DNA of 50,619 nucleotides from an uncultured Pseudomonadota bacterium (GTDB lineage Bacteria > Pseudomonadota > Gammaproteobacteria > Methylococcales > Methylomonadaceae). A program made the translations under genes and the position numbers. Where the stretch lies: contig CAINDC010000100.1 in assembly GCA_903847275.1 (NCBI GenBank), positions 1 to 50,619 of the forward strand. The letters run 5' to 3'. Under the pieces are notes generated by a model. It saw only the letters and a list, made by a program, of their open reading frames with translations. It ran no database searches and was not told the DNA's origin. Positions 19,549-30,227 of this stretch are shown in pieces (the stretch's first letter is position 1; every line of letters starts with the position of its first letter).

Positions 19549-19972
19549 AAAAGAAAAAATAATTATCTCTTTAGTGAGTTTATTATTTTTATCCATACCA
19601 ATCAGTGCTTATGCCTTAGAACTCAAATCAGATTCGACAACTTTTAATTTGTTGTTGGGTGTAACGCTTTTATTGCTGATTGTTAGCTTCGTTGTTTTGC
19701 ATTTTTTTCGATTGAATAAACAACTTCGGGCAGACTTGCTCGACATTCAACATCGACAAAATGATGTAAGTGCGTCAATGAGTGTCATTGCTCATCAATG
19801 GAAGCAACCTTTAAATCAATTAGGTATGTTAATGATGACGATTGAAGTGCTGTTAGCGCGTCAATCTGAATCTGAAAATAGCAAAAAAATTAATGAAACT
19901 GTTCTTAAAGCGCATGATGTTTTAGCGTCAATGGCGAAGACGATAGACAACGGTGTGAATAACTTGGCATAA
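19538..19972 (+). pseudogene. Histidine kinase reduced to signal/TM and H-box region; HATPase domain absent
   Basis: Signal peptide and TM followed by SVIAHQWKQPLNQLGMLMM; ORF ends 144 aa in and no N/G-box sequence follows. Starts (TTG) inside the response regulator end. Could be a functional short protein rather than a pseudogene. Confidence 0.65.
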
Positions 19973-20051
19973 CCGTAAATTTTTAAAACTGTAAAATAAT
20001 GGTTATTTTTCACTGAAACACACGCGCTTTTTATTCAAAGTTAATTCACTA

Positions 20052-20375
20052 CTATCGTCTAAAACTCATCACATTTGTTCTCAACAAAAGATTTAGTCTT
20101 ATTTCCGATGCAATTTCATTAACCGATAAAGATTGTGTTACAAAAACAGGAATATCTTTTGTTTCCCAGTTATTTTGTAAGTGCAATACAGTTTTACCTG
20201 ATGATTTTGAGCTTATGACTACAATCAAAGATGGTTTTTTCTTAGATGATATAGCGACAACACTGTCATCATCGAATGCTGATGCAACTATGTTGCAGCC
20301 CTCAATCGAAACATTAGAGAATGTGTTTAAGTAATCACTTGCAATTACAACGGTTGGTTCAAATGCTGTAGTCAT
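20052..20375 (-). CDS. Putative degenerate receiver-like (pseudo-REC) protein
   Basis: MTTAFEPTVVIASD...KKKPSLIVVISSKSSGK...NNWETKDIPVFVTQSL resembles a REC domain layout, with the phospho-acceptor Asp replaced; GGAG ribosome-binding site upstream of the ATG at 20375. Confidence 0.5.
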   Translation of the reverse strand: MTTAFEPTVVIASDYLNTFSNVSIEGCNIVASAFDDDSVVAISSKKKPSLIVVISSKSSGKTVLHLQNNWETKDIPVFVTQSLSVNEIASEIRLNLLLRTNVMSFRR

Positions 20376-20701
20376 TTTAATCTCCAAAACTTCAAAAAAA
20401 TTGAAATCTAAATCTGAGTTAAAATTTAACACGGTGGGAGGCTCAAAACGGTCTGACTTTAAAAATAAAAATAGTTTCACTATTTTTTTGAATGATTCCT
20501 TTGGCATTTCAATCAATGAATTAGCAAAAAATTACCTAACGAGTTTAATGCTTTTAATGACTCTAATTTGTTCACCTATCCAGTGGCTTATTTCGCACAG
20601 AGCTTCTACATAAACACTTTCCCCTTATTTCACATTAGTTGACGTTGGTTTTTTACGTCTGCTACAGTTGCTGTCAACTTCATGATCTTTTTAAAATTCG
20701 G

Positions 20702-21589
20702 ATGATATTCACTATGCCTACACCTCTTTGGAAAAGTTACCTCACGCTCTGTAAACCTAATGTGGTTGCAGAAATGTTATTTACCGCAGTCGTTGGAATG
20801 TTGCTTGCAATGCCAATGTTGCCGCCACTTGATCTGATGTTTTACAGCTTAGTCGGGATTGGTTTTGCGTCCGCCTCAGCCGCTGCTATTAATCATTTTA
20901 TTGACCGCAAAGCAGATGCAGAAATGCGCCGCACGGAAAATCGTCCGTTGCCACAAGGCGATTTAAGTACCACGAATGTTTTAAGTTTTGCTGCAATTTT
21001 AGGTGTTGTGGCAATGCTTTTGTTAATTGTAAAAGTGAATATATTGACCGCCGTACTGACCTTTTTATCGTTGTTTGGCTATGCAATTGTTTACACCTGC
21101 TATTTAAAACGTGCTTCGCCACAAAACATCGTGATTGGTGGATTATTCGGTTCAACACCGCCATTATTGGGTTGGTGTGCAATGACAGGCGAAGTACATC
21201 CTTACGCTTTGTTGTTGGCGTTAATTATTTTCGTTTGGACACCCCCACATTTTTGGGCATTAGCCATTGCTCGCCAAGAAGAATATGCCAAAGTAAATAT
21301 CCCGATGTTGCCAGTGACGCACGGCGCAGATTACACGCGATTGCAAATTTTGCTTTATACCGTATTGCTTTTTATCGTGACGATGTTGCCGTATTTAACA
21401 GGCATGAGTGGACTCATTTATTTAGGCGTGACGTTGATTTTAAATATCGTTTTTTTGTATTACGTTATTGCGATGATGCGAGCAAAAGATAATAAAACCG
21501 CGATGCGGACGTTTTGGTATTCGATTGTTTATATCACGGTAATTTTTGCCGCATTGTTACTTGATCATTATTTGAGATTTACGTTATGA
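20702..21589 (+). CDS. cyoE: Protoheme IX farnesyltransferase (heme O synthase)
   Basis: NHFIDRKADAEMRRTENRPLP, Y.CYLKRASPQNIVIGGLFGSTPPLLGW, WTPPHFWALA; UbiA-type membrane protein. Confidence 0.94.
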   Translation: MIFTMPTPLWKSYLTLCKPNVVAEMLFTAVVGMLLAMPMLPPLDLMFYSLVGIGFASASAAAINHFIDRKADAEMRRTENRPLPQGDLSTTNVLSFAAILGVVAMLLLIVKVNILTAVLTFLSLFGYAIVYTCYLKRASPQNIVIGGLFGSTPPLLGWCAMTGEVHPYALLLALIIFVWTPPHFWALAIARQEEYAKVNIPMLPVTHGADYTRLQILLYTVLLFIVTMLPYLTGMSGLIYLGVTLILNIVFLYYVIAMMRAKDNKTAMRTFWYSIVYITVIFAALLLDHYLRFTL

Positions 21590-22602
21590 CTTTTACTCAC
21601 CACGAAAATACACCTTCTGAAGAACATCCATTTGCTGAAATTGTCCGTATTTTAGGCAAAGGCAAGAAAGGTTCACGTCCTCTCACACGAGAAGAAGCCT
21701 ATAAAGCGATGAAAATGATTTTGGCAGATGAAGTTTTGCCAATTCAATTAGGCGCGTTTTTAATGTTAATGCGGGTAAAAGAAGAAACCGCCGAAGAATT
21801 AGCGGGCTTTGCTCAAGCAGGACGCGAGTTTTTTCATTTTCAAAATAGTATTCACGTTGATTTAGATTGGTCGTCGTATGCGGGAAAACGTCGGCATTTA
21901 CCGTGGTTTTTATTATCGGCTTTATTGTTAGTTGAAAATGGCGTGACGATTTTTATGCACGGCGCAGAAGGACACTCGCCAGACCGAATTTATACCGAAA
22001 ACGTATTGCATTATTTGGGTTTGAAAGCAGCTACTTCAATTGAAGTAGCAGAAAACCAATTAAAAATGCAAAAATTCAGTTATTTGTCACTCGAACATTT
22101 TTGCCCAAAATTGCACGATATTATTCAATTACGTCCGATTTTAGGACTTCGTTCACCTGTTCACACATTGGTGCGTTTGCTAAATCCATTTGATGCACCT
22201 TACAGTATTCAAGGTATTTTTCACCCCAGTTATAGAGCAGTTCATCAACACGCAGCAATGCTTTTAAATCAACCACACATGGCAGTTTTGAAAGGTGAGG
22301 GCGGTGAAACTGAACGAAATCCTGACGTAGAATGTTTGGTGCAAAGTGTTCATAACGGCGAATTAAGTGACGAAATGTGGGACGCATTATTTACGCATCG
22401 ACACGTTAAGCCCGAAAATTTAAATCCTAAACAACTCACGTTGTTGTGGCGCGGTGAATTTGAAGATGATTTTGCAGAAGCCAGTGTTATTGGCACAGCT
22501 GCTGTGGCTTTGAAATTGCTGAATAAAACGGAAACAAAAGAACAAGCACATCAATTAGCGACAAATTTTTGGATGAACCGAAATAAACAAAAATACGGTT
22601 AA
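21586..22602 (+). CDS. TrpD2/YbiB-like family protein (anthranilate phosphoribosyltransferase-related)
   Basis: REEAYKAMKMILADEVLPIQLGAFLMLMRVKEETAEELAGFAQA, FMHGAEGHSPDRIYTENVL, LKGEGGETERNPD; ATGA overlap with cyoE. Confidence 0.75.
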   Translation: MTFTHHENTPSEEHPFAEIVRILGKGKKGSRPLTREEAYKAMKMILADEVLPIQLGAFLMLMRVKEETAEELAGFAQAGREFFHFQNSIHVDLDWSSYAGKRRHLPWFLLSALLLVENGVTIFMHGAEGHSPDRIYTENVLHYLGLKAATSIEVAENQLKMQKFSYLSLEHFCPKLHDIIQLRPILGLRSPVHTLVRLLNPFDAPYSIQGIFHPSYRAVHQHAAMLLNQPHMAVLKGEGGETERNPDVECLVQSVHNGELSDEMWDALFTHRHVKPENLNPKQLTLLWRGEFEDDFAEASVIGTAAVALKLLNKTETKEQAHQLATNFWMNRNKQKYG

Positions 22603-22697
22603 GTTTTGGGCAGCTTCTTGAAAATGTCATCTTGATGCCGACAACTGAATTCAATATAACTATTTAAATTACAAAATAAAACAGAGGCTGCTCAATC

Positions 22698-24785
22698 ATG
22701 CTTAATAATCTCACCGTTAAAAATCGTCTGCTTTTCCTTATTGGATTAATGTCAGCCGTGATGCTCACGTTGAGCGGTTTAAATCTATATGCGTTGCATC
22801 AAACTAATGAGGGTTTAAAAACGGTTTATGCCGATAGAACAATTCCTATTGCTGATCTTTCTGAAATTAAAGCAATGCAAATTGATGTTCGTCTGAAAAT
22901 TGCAAATGCGGTTAATGATCCAGCAGAAAATGAACGTAGTTTGGAAAAAATAGAAAAAATTCGCACTGAAATTAACACGCTTTGGGACAGTTATGCGTCA
23001 ACTGAAATGACACCCGATGAAGCAATACTTGTTAATAAATTTGTCGAATCTCGGAAAAAATATATAACAGAAGGTATTAACCCAGCATTAGAAAAACTTA
23101 AAAATGGCGGTGATTCCGAATCTGTAAAAAAAATAGTCATTGAAAAAATCCGTCCACTATTTGTTCCCGTTTCAGACGGTATTGATGCGTTAGTTCAATT
23201 ACAAAAAGACATCGCAAAACAAGAATATGAAAATGCACAAAATCGTTACCAATTTTCGTTGATTACATCAATTGTTATGGTAATCGCTGGATTGGCGTTA
23301 TCTGTATTTTTTGGAATGATGATTGTGCGTCGATTGCTTAGTGAATTGGGTGGCGAACCAAGTTATACGGCAAGTGTTGTTAAAGAAATTTCGAGTGGTA
23401 ATTTATCAATAAATGTTGAAGTTCACTCTGGCGATACCAGCAGTTTAATTTATTCAATTAATGAAATGCGTAAAAATTTGTCTGACATTATTATGGATAC
23501 TGCGTTTGTAATGAGTAGTGTTTCAAAAGGTGAATTATCGGTACAAATAACTGCGGCGACAGAAGGCGATTTCGTAAAAATGAAAGATAGCATCAATCAA
23601 ACGATTGCTCGGCTTAGAATTACGATGTTTGCTTTAAATGACGTGACGACTTCAATTTATAACGCCGATTTTTCTAAAGTAATTGTGGCAAATGTCGAAG
23701 GCAAATTTAAAGAAACTATTGAAAAAGGTATTTTGACTCAGGCAGCAATGCGAACGATGTTGAACGACATTGTGCAAGTAATGGAATACATTGCGGAAGG
23801 TGATTTTGAACATCGTGTCACCGCTGACGGACGAGGCGAAATGTTATCTCTCAAAGAAAATATCAATAAAACAATTACTGCATTAGGTTGTTTAAATGAA
23901 ATTGATCGTGTCATTTCAGCACTTGCAAAAGGTGATTTAACACAAACAATTAAGACTGAATATCCAGGTGTGTTTGGAAAAGTGACTGAAAGTATCAATC
24001 ATACCAATGCGAATTTGAAAACATTGATGGCAAGTATTCGGACTTCTAGTGATGAAATTGCAACAGCTGCTGATGAGATTTCCGCAGGTAATAATGATTT
24101 ATCGCATCGAACCGAAGAGCAGGCCGCAAGTTTGGAACAAACTGCCGCAAGTATGGAAGAATTAAGTACGACGGTACAACAAAACACAGAACACGCAAAA
24201 CACGCAAATCAAATGGCTTTAGGTGCGGCAAACACTGCAAGAAAAGGTGTTTCAGTGGTGAATGAAGTTGTGTTGACGATGGCGAATATCAACGAATCAT
24301 CACATCAAATTGTCGATATTATTACGGTAATTGATGACATCGCGTTCCAAACTAACATTTTGGCATTAAACGCGGCAGTAGAAGCGGCTAGAGCGGGCGA
24401 TCAAGGTAAAGGTTTTGCGGTGGTCGCTATCGAAGTTCGTAATTTAGCACAACGCGCTGCGAGTGCAGCAGGTGAAATTAAACGCTTAATTAGCGATTCG
24501 GTTGATCGAATTTCAAGTGGTAGCAAACAAGTTGAACAAGCAGGAAAAACAATGGAAGACATTGTGAATTCAATTCAAAAAGTGACAGAAGTAATGTCTG
24601 AAATTGCTGCCGCATCGATTCAACAAAACGCGGGGATTGATCAAGTACATCAAGCGGTCACTCAAATGGATTGTGTTACCCAGCAAAATGCCGCATTGGT
24701 GGAAGAAGCTGCGGCGGCTGCGGAATCATTAGAAGAACAAATTCGCAGTTTAGCGGGTGAAATTGCTCATTTTAAAACACATTAA
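22698..24785 (+). CDS. Methyl-accepting chemotaxis protein
   Basis: N-terminal TM and four-helix-type sensor, second TM, HAMP-like repeats, signalling tip [43 protein letters not shown]. Confidence 0.97.
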   Translation: MLNNLTVKNRLLFLIGLMSAVMLTLSGLNLYALHQTNEGLKTVYADRTIPIADLSEIKAMQIDVRLKIANAVNDPAENERSLEKIEKIRTEINTLWDSYASTEMTPDEAILVNKFVESRKKYITEGINPALEKLKNGGDSESVKKIVIEKIRPLFVPVSDGIDALVQLQKDIAKQEYENAQNRYQFSLITSIVMVIAGLALSVFFGMMIVRRLLSELGGEPSYTASVVKEISSGNLSINVEVHSGDTSSLIYSINEMRKNLSDIIMDTAFVMSSVSKGELSVQITAATEGDFVKMKDSINQTIARLRITMFALNDVTTSIYNADFSKVIVANVEGKFKETIEKGILTQAAMRTMLNDIVQVMEYIAEGDFEHRVTADGRGEMLSLKENINKTITALGCLNEIDRVISALAKGDLTQTIKTEYPGVFGKVTESINHTNANLKTLMASIRTSSDEIATAADEISAGNNDLSHRTEEQAASLEQTAASMEELSTTVQQNTEHAKHANQMALGAANTARKGVSVVNEVVLTMANINESSHQIVDIITVIDDIAFQTNILALNAAVEAARAGDQGKGFAVVAIEVRNLAQRAASAAGEIKRLISDSVDRISSGSKQVEQAGKTMEDIVNSIQKVTEVMSEIAAASIQQNAGIDQVHQAVTQMDCVTQQNAALVEEAAAAAESLEEQIRSLAGEIAHFKTH

Positions 24786-24821
24786 GCCGCTTTAAATTTA
24801 TTGTAAAACCTAATTTTAATG

Positions 24822-24863
24822 GTCGATAGTCTTTGCAAAAAAATGCAGGGGCTGTCGATTTTT
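24822..24863 (+). terminator. Intrinsic terminator after the MCP gene
   Basis: TCGATAGTCTTTGCA / TGCAGGGGCTGTCGA stem (with G-U pairs) followed by TTTTT. Confidence 0.65.
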
Positions 24864-24981
24864 CAACATTAAAACCCGCCATTTGTAATTCGTTCAGAAA
24901 ATTTTCGGATGACTTATTTCGACGAAATAGCGCATTTACGCTAAACTTTCACTCATTCTTAATTTCAGATTTCAATCACAA

Positions 24982-25911
24982 GTGACTATTAAAATTATCC
25001 GAATTGCTACCCGTCAAAGCCCTTTAGCTCTCTGGCAAGCCGATCACGTCGCGGCACTTTTGCAACAAGCGTTTCCAAATATCAAAACTGAACTTGTTAA
25101 GATGGTGACGCGCGGCGATAAAATCCTCGATGCACCGCTCGCTAAAATTGGCGGAAAAGGGTTATTTGTCAAAGAGCTAGAACAAGGAATGCTCGAAGGA
25201 AATGCTGATATTGCGGTGCATTCTATGAAAGATGTGCCGATTGATTTCCCCGAAGGTTTACACCTTGCAGCAATTTTAGAACGCGAAGATCCAACGGATG
25301 CGTTTGTGTCGAATCATTATCAAAATCTCGACGATTTGCCAGAAAATGCACGAATTGGAACGTCGAGTTTGCGTCGTCAATGTCAAATCAAAGCACGTTT
25401 TCCGAATGCCGAGATTTTATCGTTACGCGGTAATGTAAATACTCGTTTGGCGAAACTCGATGCAGGTGAATATGATGCAATTATTTTGGCTTCCGCTGGT
25501 TTGAAACGATTAGGAATGGGCGAAAGAATTCGCCAAAGTTTGCCAACTGAAATTAGTTTGCCCGCGTGTGGACAAGGTGCGATTGGCATTGAATGTCGCG
25601 TCGATGATATTGAAATAAATGAAATGTTAAAATCTTTGCATGATGAAACGACCGCCGTTTGCGTAATTGCTGAACGTGCCATGAATGCAAAATTAAACGG
25701 CGGTTGCCAAGTGCCGATTGCAGGATTTGCCGAATTAAAAAATGGTGAAATTTGCATGCGTGCATTGGTTGGAAATCCTGACGGCAGTGTAATTTATCGT
25801 GCTGAAAAACAGGGTGATTTTAAAAATCCTGTTGAAATTGGCGAAAGCATTGCTGACGAGTTGCTCAAACAAGGTGCGGCTGAAATTTTAAAAGCGTTAA
25901 TTGATGGCTGA
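24982..25911 (+). CDS. hemC: Porphobilinogen deaminase (hydroxymethylbilane synthase)
   Basis: [69 protein letters not shown] start. Confidence 0.96.
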   Translation: MTIKIIRIATRQSPLALWQADHVAALLQQAFPNIKTELVKMVTRGDKILDAPLAKIGGKGLFVKELEQGMLEGNADIAVHSMKDVPIDFPEGLHLAAILEREDPTDAFVSNHYQNLDDLPENARIGTSSLRRQCQIKARFPNAEILSLRGNVNTRLAKLDAGEYDAIILASAGLKRLGMGERIRQSLPTEISLPACGQGAIGIECRVDDIEINEMLKSLHDETTAVCVIAERAMNAKLNGGCQVPIAGFAELKNGEICMRALVGNPDGSVIYRAEKQGDFKNPVEIGESIADELLKQGAAEILKALIDG

Positions 25912-26668
25912 TTTAAAACAGGCGCGAATTTTAGTCACACGACCCGCGCATCAAGCTGAAAATTTATGTGATTTAATTCTCTTAAATAATGGCATTCCGA
26001 TTCGTTTACCGACACTTGAAATTATTCCGATAATGTTAAGTGGTGATGAAATTGAATCATTTTTAACACATACGGATTGGTTTATTTTTACCAGCACAAA
26101 TGCCGTCCATTGTTATTGTTCACAGTTAGATAATGCTAGAATGCGCCGATTAAAAACTAAATCGTGTTTAGCTATTGGCAAAGCCACCGCGCAAGCCTTA
26201 AAAACAGTGGGGTTGAACGTCGATTTAATGCCGCAGCATGGTTATAATAGCGAAGCATTGTTAGAATTAAACGAATTACAAAATGTTTCACAAAAAAATA
26301 TCGTGATAATTCGAGGCGAAAATGGACGTGAAACGCTAGCAGATACGTTGAAAAACCGTGGCGCAAATGTCAATTATCAAGATGTTTATAAACGTGAAAT
26401 TCCGCTAGTCAATTGCACTGAAATTTTGCAACAAAAGTTAGATTTCATAACAATAACAAGCGGCGAAGCAATACAAAATTTAGTGAAAATATTGCCAGAA
26501 ACGCAATATGATTTGTTAATAAAAATACCTTTAATAGTAGTCAGCGAGCGCATTCAAACCATCGCAAAAAATCTCGGTTTTGAAGACATTGCACTCGCGC
26601 AAATGCCGTCAGATGGCGCAATTCTTAATACAATAACGACGATAATAAATGGGGAAGAAAGTGGCTGA
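25904..26668 (+). CDS. hemD: Uroporphyrinogen-III synthase
   Basis: [50 protein letters not shown]; between hemC and hemX. Confidence 0.88.
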   Translation: MADLKQARILVTRPAHQAENLCDLILLNNGIPIRLPTLEIIPIMLSGDEIESFLTHTDWFIFTSTNAVHCYCSQLDNARMRRLKTKSCLAIGKATAQALKTVGLNVDLMPQHGYNSEALLELNELQNVSQKNIVIIRGENGRETLADTLKNRGANVNYQDVYKREIPLVNCTEILQQKLDFITITSGEAIQNLVKILPETQYDLLIKIPLIVVSERIQTIAKNLGFEDIALAQMPSDGAILNTITTIINGEESG

Positions 26669-27800
26669 ATTGATTGAAGCAATTGAACAACAAACTGTCA
26701 AAGAGACACCGCCAGAAGTCAGACGTTCTCGCAGCGGATTTTGGTTTGGTTTAATTATTTTTCTAGTTATCGCTGTTGTGGCGGGTGTTGGTTATTATTT
26801 TTTACAGCAATTACGCGACAAACAAGAAGGTTTGGGCGGTGAAGTTAAAGGCGCGGTGTCGCAACAAATCAGTGATTACCAATCTCAGCTTGCGGCAATA
26901 CAATCACAACTCGCCGCTGTTCAAACTGATGTAGGTAATAAAGAAGCGCATTTCACAAATAGCGTGACCGAATTTTCAAATTTACAAAATGAAAAATTAG
27001 ATGCAACCCGCAAAGATTTATCCGAAGAAATTCAAAAATTACAACGCCAATTAGGCAAAACACGCGGCGATTGGTTGCTTGCTGATGCAGAGTATTTATT
27101 AAGCGTTGCAAATCAACGTTTGCTTTTAATGGGTGATGTTAATACTACAATGGAAGCCTTAGAAGCCGCCGATCAGCGTTTGCGTGAAAGTGGCGACGCG
27201 GCTGCTTATAAAATTCGTGAACAATTAGCCAAAGATATTTCTGCGATGAGCAAAGTAAATGCAGCAGATGTCGTTGGAATCTACGCTACGTTGCAAAATT
27301 TAGAATCTCAAATTGACTCACTCACTTTATTGTTGCCTTATGCAGGTAAAGATGAAACTGTGAAACCTATCGTCCCAGACGTTAAAAAAGATCCAAAAGA
27401 TTTAATCGGGCAATTAGAATCAATGGTAACAATTCGCCATGTTCAACAACACGTCAATGAAATTTTAACGCCTGAACAAGCGCAGTTTATTCGCGAGCAA
27501 TTACGAGTGAAATTAGAAATTATCAAAATTGCATTGGTTCAACAAAACGATGTGCTTTATCAGGCAAGTTTGGCAGATACACAAAAATGGATAGCCAGTA
27601 ATTTTGTGAAAGAAAAAGCGGCTGAACATTTCACGCTTGCACTCGATAAGCTCACAGACGTTCGGATTCGCACGCAATTCCCTGATATTAGTTTGTCATT
27701 GAAAATGTTGCGTGACATCACAAAATTACGACTTGAAACAGATAAAGCGTTATCGAATACATCTGCTGTAAAAACCGAAACCGCGCCAGCGCAACAATAA
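26649..27800 (+). CDS. hemX: HemX-like membrane protein
   Basis: Single N-terminal TM, coiled coil, DWLLADAEYLLSVANQRLLLMGDVNTTMEALEAADQRL; hemCDXY order. Confidence 0.88.
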   Translation: MGKKVAELIEAIEQQTVKETPPEVRRSRSGFWFGLIIFLVIAVVAGVGYYFLQQLRDKQEGLGGEVKGAVSQQISDYQSQLAAIQSQLAAVQTDVGNKEAHFTNSVTEFSNLQNEKLDATRKDLSEEIQKLQRQLGKTRGDWLLADAEYLLSVANQRLLLMGDVNTTMEALEAADQRLRESGDAAAYKIREQLAKDISAMSKVNAADVVGIYATLQNLESQIDSLTLLLPYAGKDETVKPIVPDVKKDPKDLIGQLESMVTIRHVQQHVNEILTPEQAQFIREQLRVKLEIIKIALVQQNDVLYQASLADTQKWIASNFVKEKAAEHFTLALDKLTDVRIRTQFPDISLSLKMLRDITKLRLETDKALSNTSAVKTETAPAQQ

Positions 27801-27811
27801 GAGAATTCATC

Positions 27812-29044
27812 ATGAAAAAAATGCTTTTTCTTTTGGTTATTTTAGGCGGTTTAGGTTATGCGGGATTTATTGGTAGCCAGTTTTTAACGCATTTAAACAG
27901 CGCGGGTTATGTACTCATTGGCATCGAACAATGGTCTATTGAAACGTCACTCGTGGTTTTTTTAATAGGGTTGATTGCCTTATTTTTCGCTTTATATTTT
28001 AGCTTTCGATTACTTGGTTGGTCATTTCGATTACCAAAACAAATTAAAAAACGGGTTGCTACCAATAAACTTAACATTTCTCAGCAAGCGTTAATCAAAG
28101 GGTTGGTGGATTCGGCAGAAGGAAATTGGGAAGACGCTGAAAACATTTTAATTAAACACGCTTCACACAGTGGCGCACCGTTAATTCATTATTTAACAGC
28201 AGCAAGAGCCGCTCAATCGCGTGGTGCGTTTGATAAGCGTGATGAGTATTTACAATTTGCTGCTGAACATGGTGACGATGCCGAAATTGCAGTTGGATTG
28301 ACGCAAGCTGAATTGAATTTATCGGGTCAACAATACACCGAAGCGTTAGAAACGTTAACTCGTTTACATTCTGTTAATCCAACTCAAGCCAGTGTGTTAC
28401 GTTTGTTGCATTTAACGTATCAACAATTAGGCGATTGGCAAGCATTACGTTCATTAATTCCCTCGTTAACCACGCACAAAGTTTTAATGGAAGCCGAGTT
28501 AAAATTAATCGAAACAGAAGTATTTAGTAACCTTCTTAAAGAAGCGGCTGAACAAAAAAATCGTCAAATGCTTCAATCGCTTTGGGTAGAAATGCCATTA
28601 TCGATAAAAGTCATGCGTGGTGTGGCAGCGATTTATTTTGCAGCGATGATTGATGTTGGTGCAGGTGCAAGTATTGAAGATGAATTAGTTAAAAATTTGT
28701 CTGCGAACTGGAACGAAACTTTATTAGTTTTGTTTGGAAATATTCAATCAGTCAATCCAATTTTACAACTCGAAACAGCTGAACGTTGGTTGATTGGTCA
28801 CGCGAATGATGCAATTTTATTGATGGTCGTGGGTAAATTAAGTGGTCAACAGGCAGATTACACAAAAGCGCAACGTTATTTGCAACAAAGTATTTCACTT
28901 GATCCGAGTGTGCAAAGCTACCGTTTGTTAGGTGATTTGGCGATGACACAAGGCGATACAAATGCTGCGAGTCAGTTTTATAAACAAGGTTTAGAACTTG
29001 CGTCAGGTGGGTTCGTGAATCACATTGAAGCGTTAGTGGTTTAA
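27812..29044 (+). CDS. hemY: HemY-like TPR membrane protein
   Basis: Two N-terminal TM segments, TPR-like repeats, position after hemX. Confidence 0.88.
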   Translation: MKKMLFLLVILGGLGYAGFIGSQFLTHLNSAGYVLIGIEQWSIETSLVVFLIGLIALFFALYFSFRLLGWSFRLPKQIKKRVATNKLNISQQALIKGLVDSAEGNWEDAENILIKHASHSGAPLIHYLTAARAAQSRGAFDKRDEYLQFAAEHGDDAEIAVGLTQAELNLSGQQYTEALETLTRLHSVNPTQASVLRLLHLTYQQLGDWQALRSLIPSLTTHKVLMEAELKLIETEVFSNLLKEAAEQKNRQMLQSLWVEMPLSIKVMRGVAAIYFAAMIDVGAGASIEDELVKNLSANWNETLLVLFGNIQSVNPILQLETAERWLIGHANDAILLMVVGKLSGQQADYTKAQRYLQQSISLDPSVQSYRLLGDLAMTQGDTNAASQFYKQGLELASGGFVNHIEALVV

Positions 29045-29045
29045 C

Positions 29046-29396
29046 GTGTTCAGAAAATCATTTATCGTCGTAAATGTCGCATTGTTATTTGGATGTAATG
29101 CCATGTTACTTGGCAGTTACGGCGAACAAAATCAGTCGTTAAAAGATTTTGCAGAAAGTGTTTTCATATTTCAAAACAGCATGACAAATGCAGTGATGTT
29201 CAGTGAAATTGAACCGTCTGCTGCCATGTTAGATGCAGAACAAAAAATGCAAATAGCCTGTGAGCCACTTAACAAAGCAGGAATTCTTCAATTTGATGGA
29301 TTAGATGTTGATTTTGAATTAGTTCGACGCATCGAACAAACCGCTGTCAGCTGTGAAAAAGCAGCAAAGCGACTACAATCTTTATTAACGCGTTAA
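29046..29396 (+). CDS. Small putative lipoprotein
   Basis: GTG start 1 nt after the hemY stop; signal peptide followed by LLFGCNAM. Confidence 0.5.
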   Translation: MFRKSFIVVNVALLFGCNAMLLGSYGEQNQSLKDFAESVFIFQNSMTNAVMFSEIEPSAAMLDAEQKMQIACEPLNKAGILQFDGLDVDFELVRRIEQTAVSCEKAAKRLQSLLTR

Positions 29397-30227
29397 ATTG
29401 CCTTTTGTAACGCGCGGTTGACCTGCTAAATCTTGATGCGTTTGAACATCAAAATAATTTAATTCTTTCAAAATATGTTGCACTTTTTGTGCTTGGTTGT
29501 AGCCATGTTCAAACCAAAGTTGTCCTTGCAGTTTCAAGTAATTTTTCGCAACAGCAGCAATTGTTTTTATATCACTCAACCCCTCGTCGGCAGCAATTAA
29601 CGCAGATTTAGGTTCAAAACGAACATCGCCTTGTGACAAATGTTCATCATTTGCAGAAATATATGGCGGGTTACTGATGATTAAATCGAATTCGATTTTT
29701 GGAACAGAAGAAAACCAATTACTCAAAATGAATTCGACATTTTTACAATCGTGTTGATGCGCGTTTTTTTGAGCGACAACAAGTGCTGAAGAACTTGCAT
29801 CAACCGCAAGAATATGGGCATTTGGACGTTCGGCAGCAAGTGTAATGGCAATCACACCAGAACCTGTCCCCAAATCCAAAATTTTAAAAGTTGAATCTTC
29901 TGGAATTTGCGCTAGACATAATTCAATCAATAATTCAGTGTCGGGGCGAGGAATTAAAACGTCAGGCGAAACAATAAATTCTCGTGACCAAAATTCGCGT
30001 GTACCAATCAAGTAGGCAATCGGTACACCATCTAAACGTTGTGAAATCAGTGCATCAAAACGTTCGACAACTGAAAAATCTAAAATTTTGTCATTCCAAG
30101 CGCGTAAATAACTACGATTTTTTCCCAATGCAAACGCCAATAAAACCTCAGCATCTAAACGCGGCGAGTCAGAAACTGCAATTAAATTATTGGCAGTAAT
30201 ATCGAGATGATTTTGAATGGTGGTCAT
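29385..30227 (-). CDS. prmC: Release factor glutamine methyltransferase
   Basis: VLIPRPDTELLIE, ILDLGTGSGVIAITLA, DLIISNPPYI motifs. Confidence 0.95.
   Translation of the reverse strand: MTTIQNHLDITANNLIAVSDSPRLDAEVLLAFALGKNRSYLRAWNDKILDFSVVERFDALISQRLDGVPIAYLIGTREFWSREFIVSPDVLIPRPDTELLIELCLAQIPEDSTFKILDLGTGSGVIAITLAAERPNAHILAVDASSSALVVAQKNAHQHDCKNVEFILSNWFSSVPKIEFDLIISNPPYISANDEHLSQGDVRFEPKSALIAADEGLSDIKTIAAVAKNYLKLQGQLWFEHGYNQAQKVQHILKELNYFDVQTHQDLAGQPRVTKGNLTR

Noticed and set aside
20467-20489. AAAAATAG-TTTCA-CTATTTTTTT hairpin
   Set aside because: AT-only stem in an intergenic region with no gene ending into it; not convincing as a terminator
20401-20613. 70-aa plus-strand ORF before cyoE
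   Set aside because: No recognisable domain or credible ribosome-binding site; likely intergenic chance ORF
21172-21492. 106-aa plus-strand ORF inside cyoE
   Set aside because: Alternate frame of a well-supported gene
25383-25757. 124-aa minus-strand ORF
   Set aside because: Antisense to hemC
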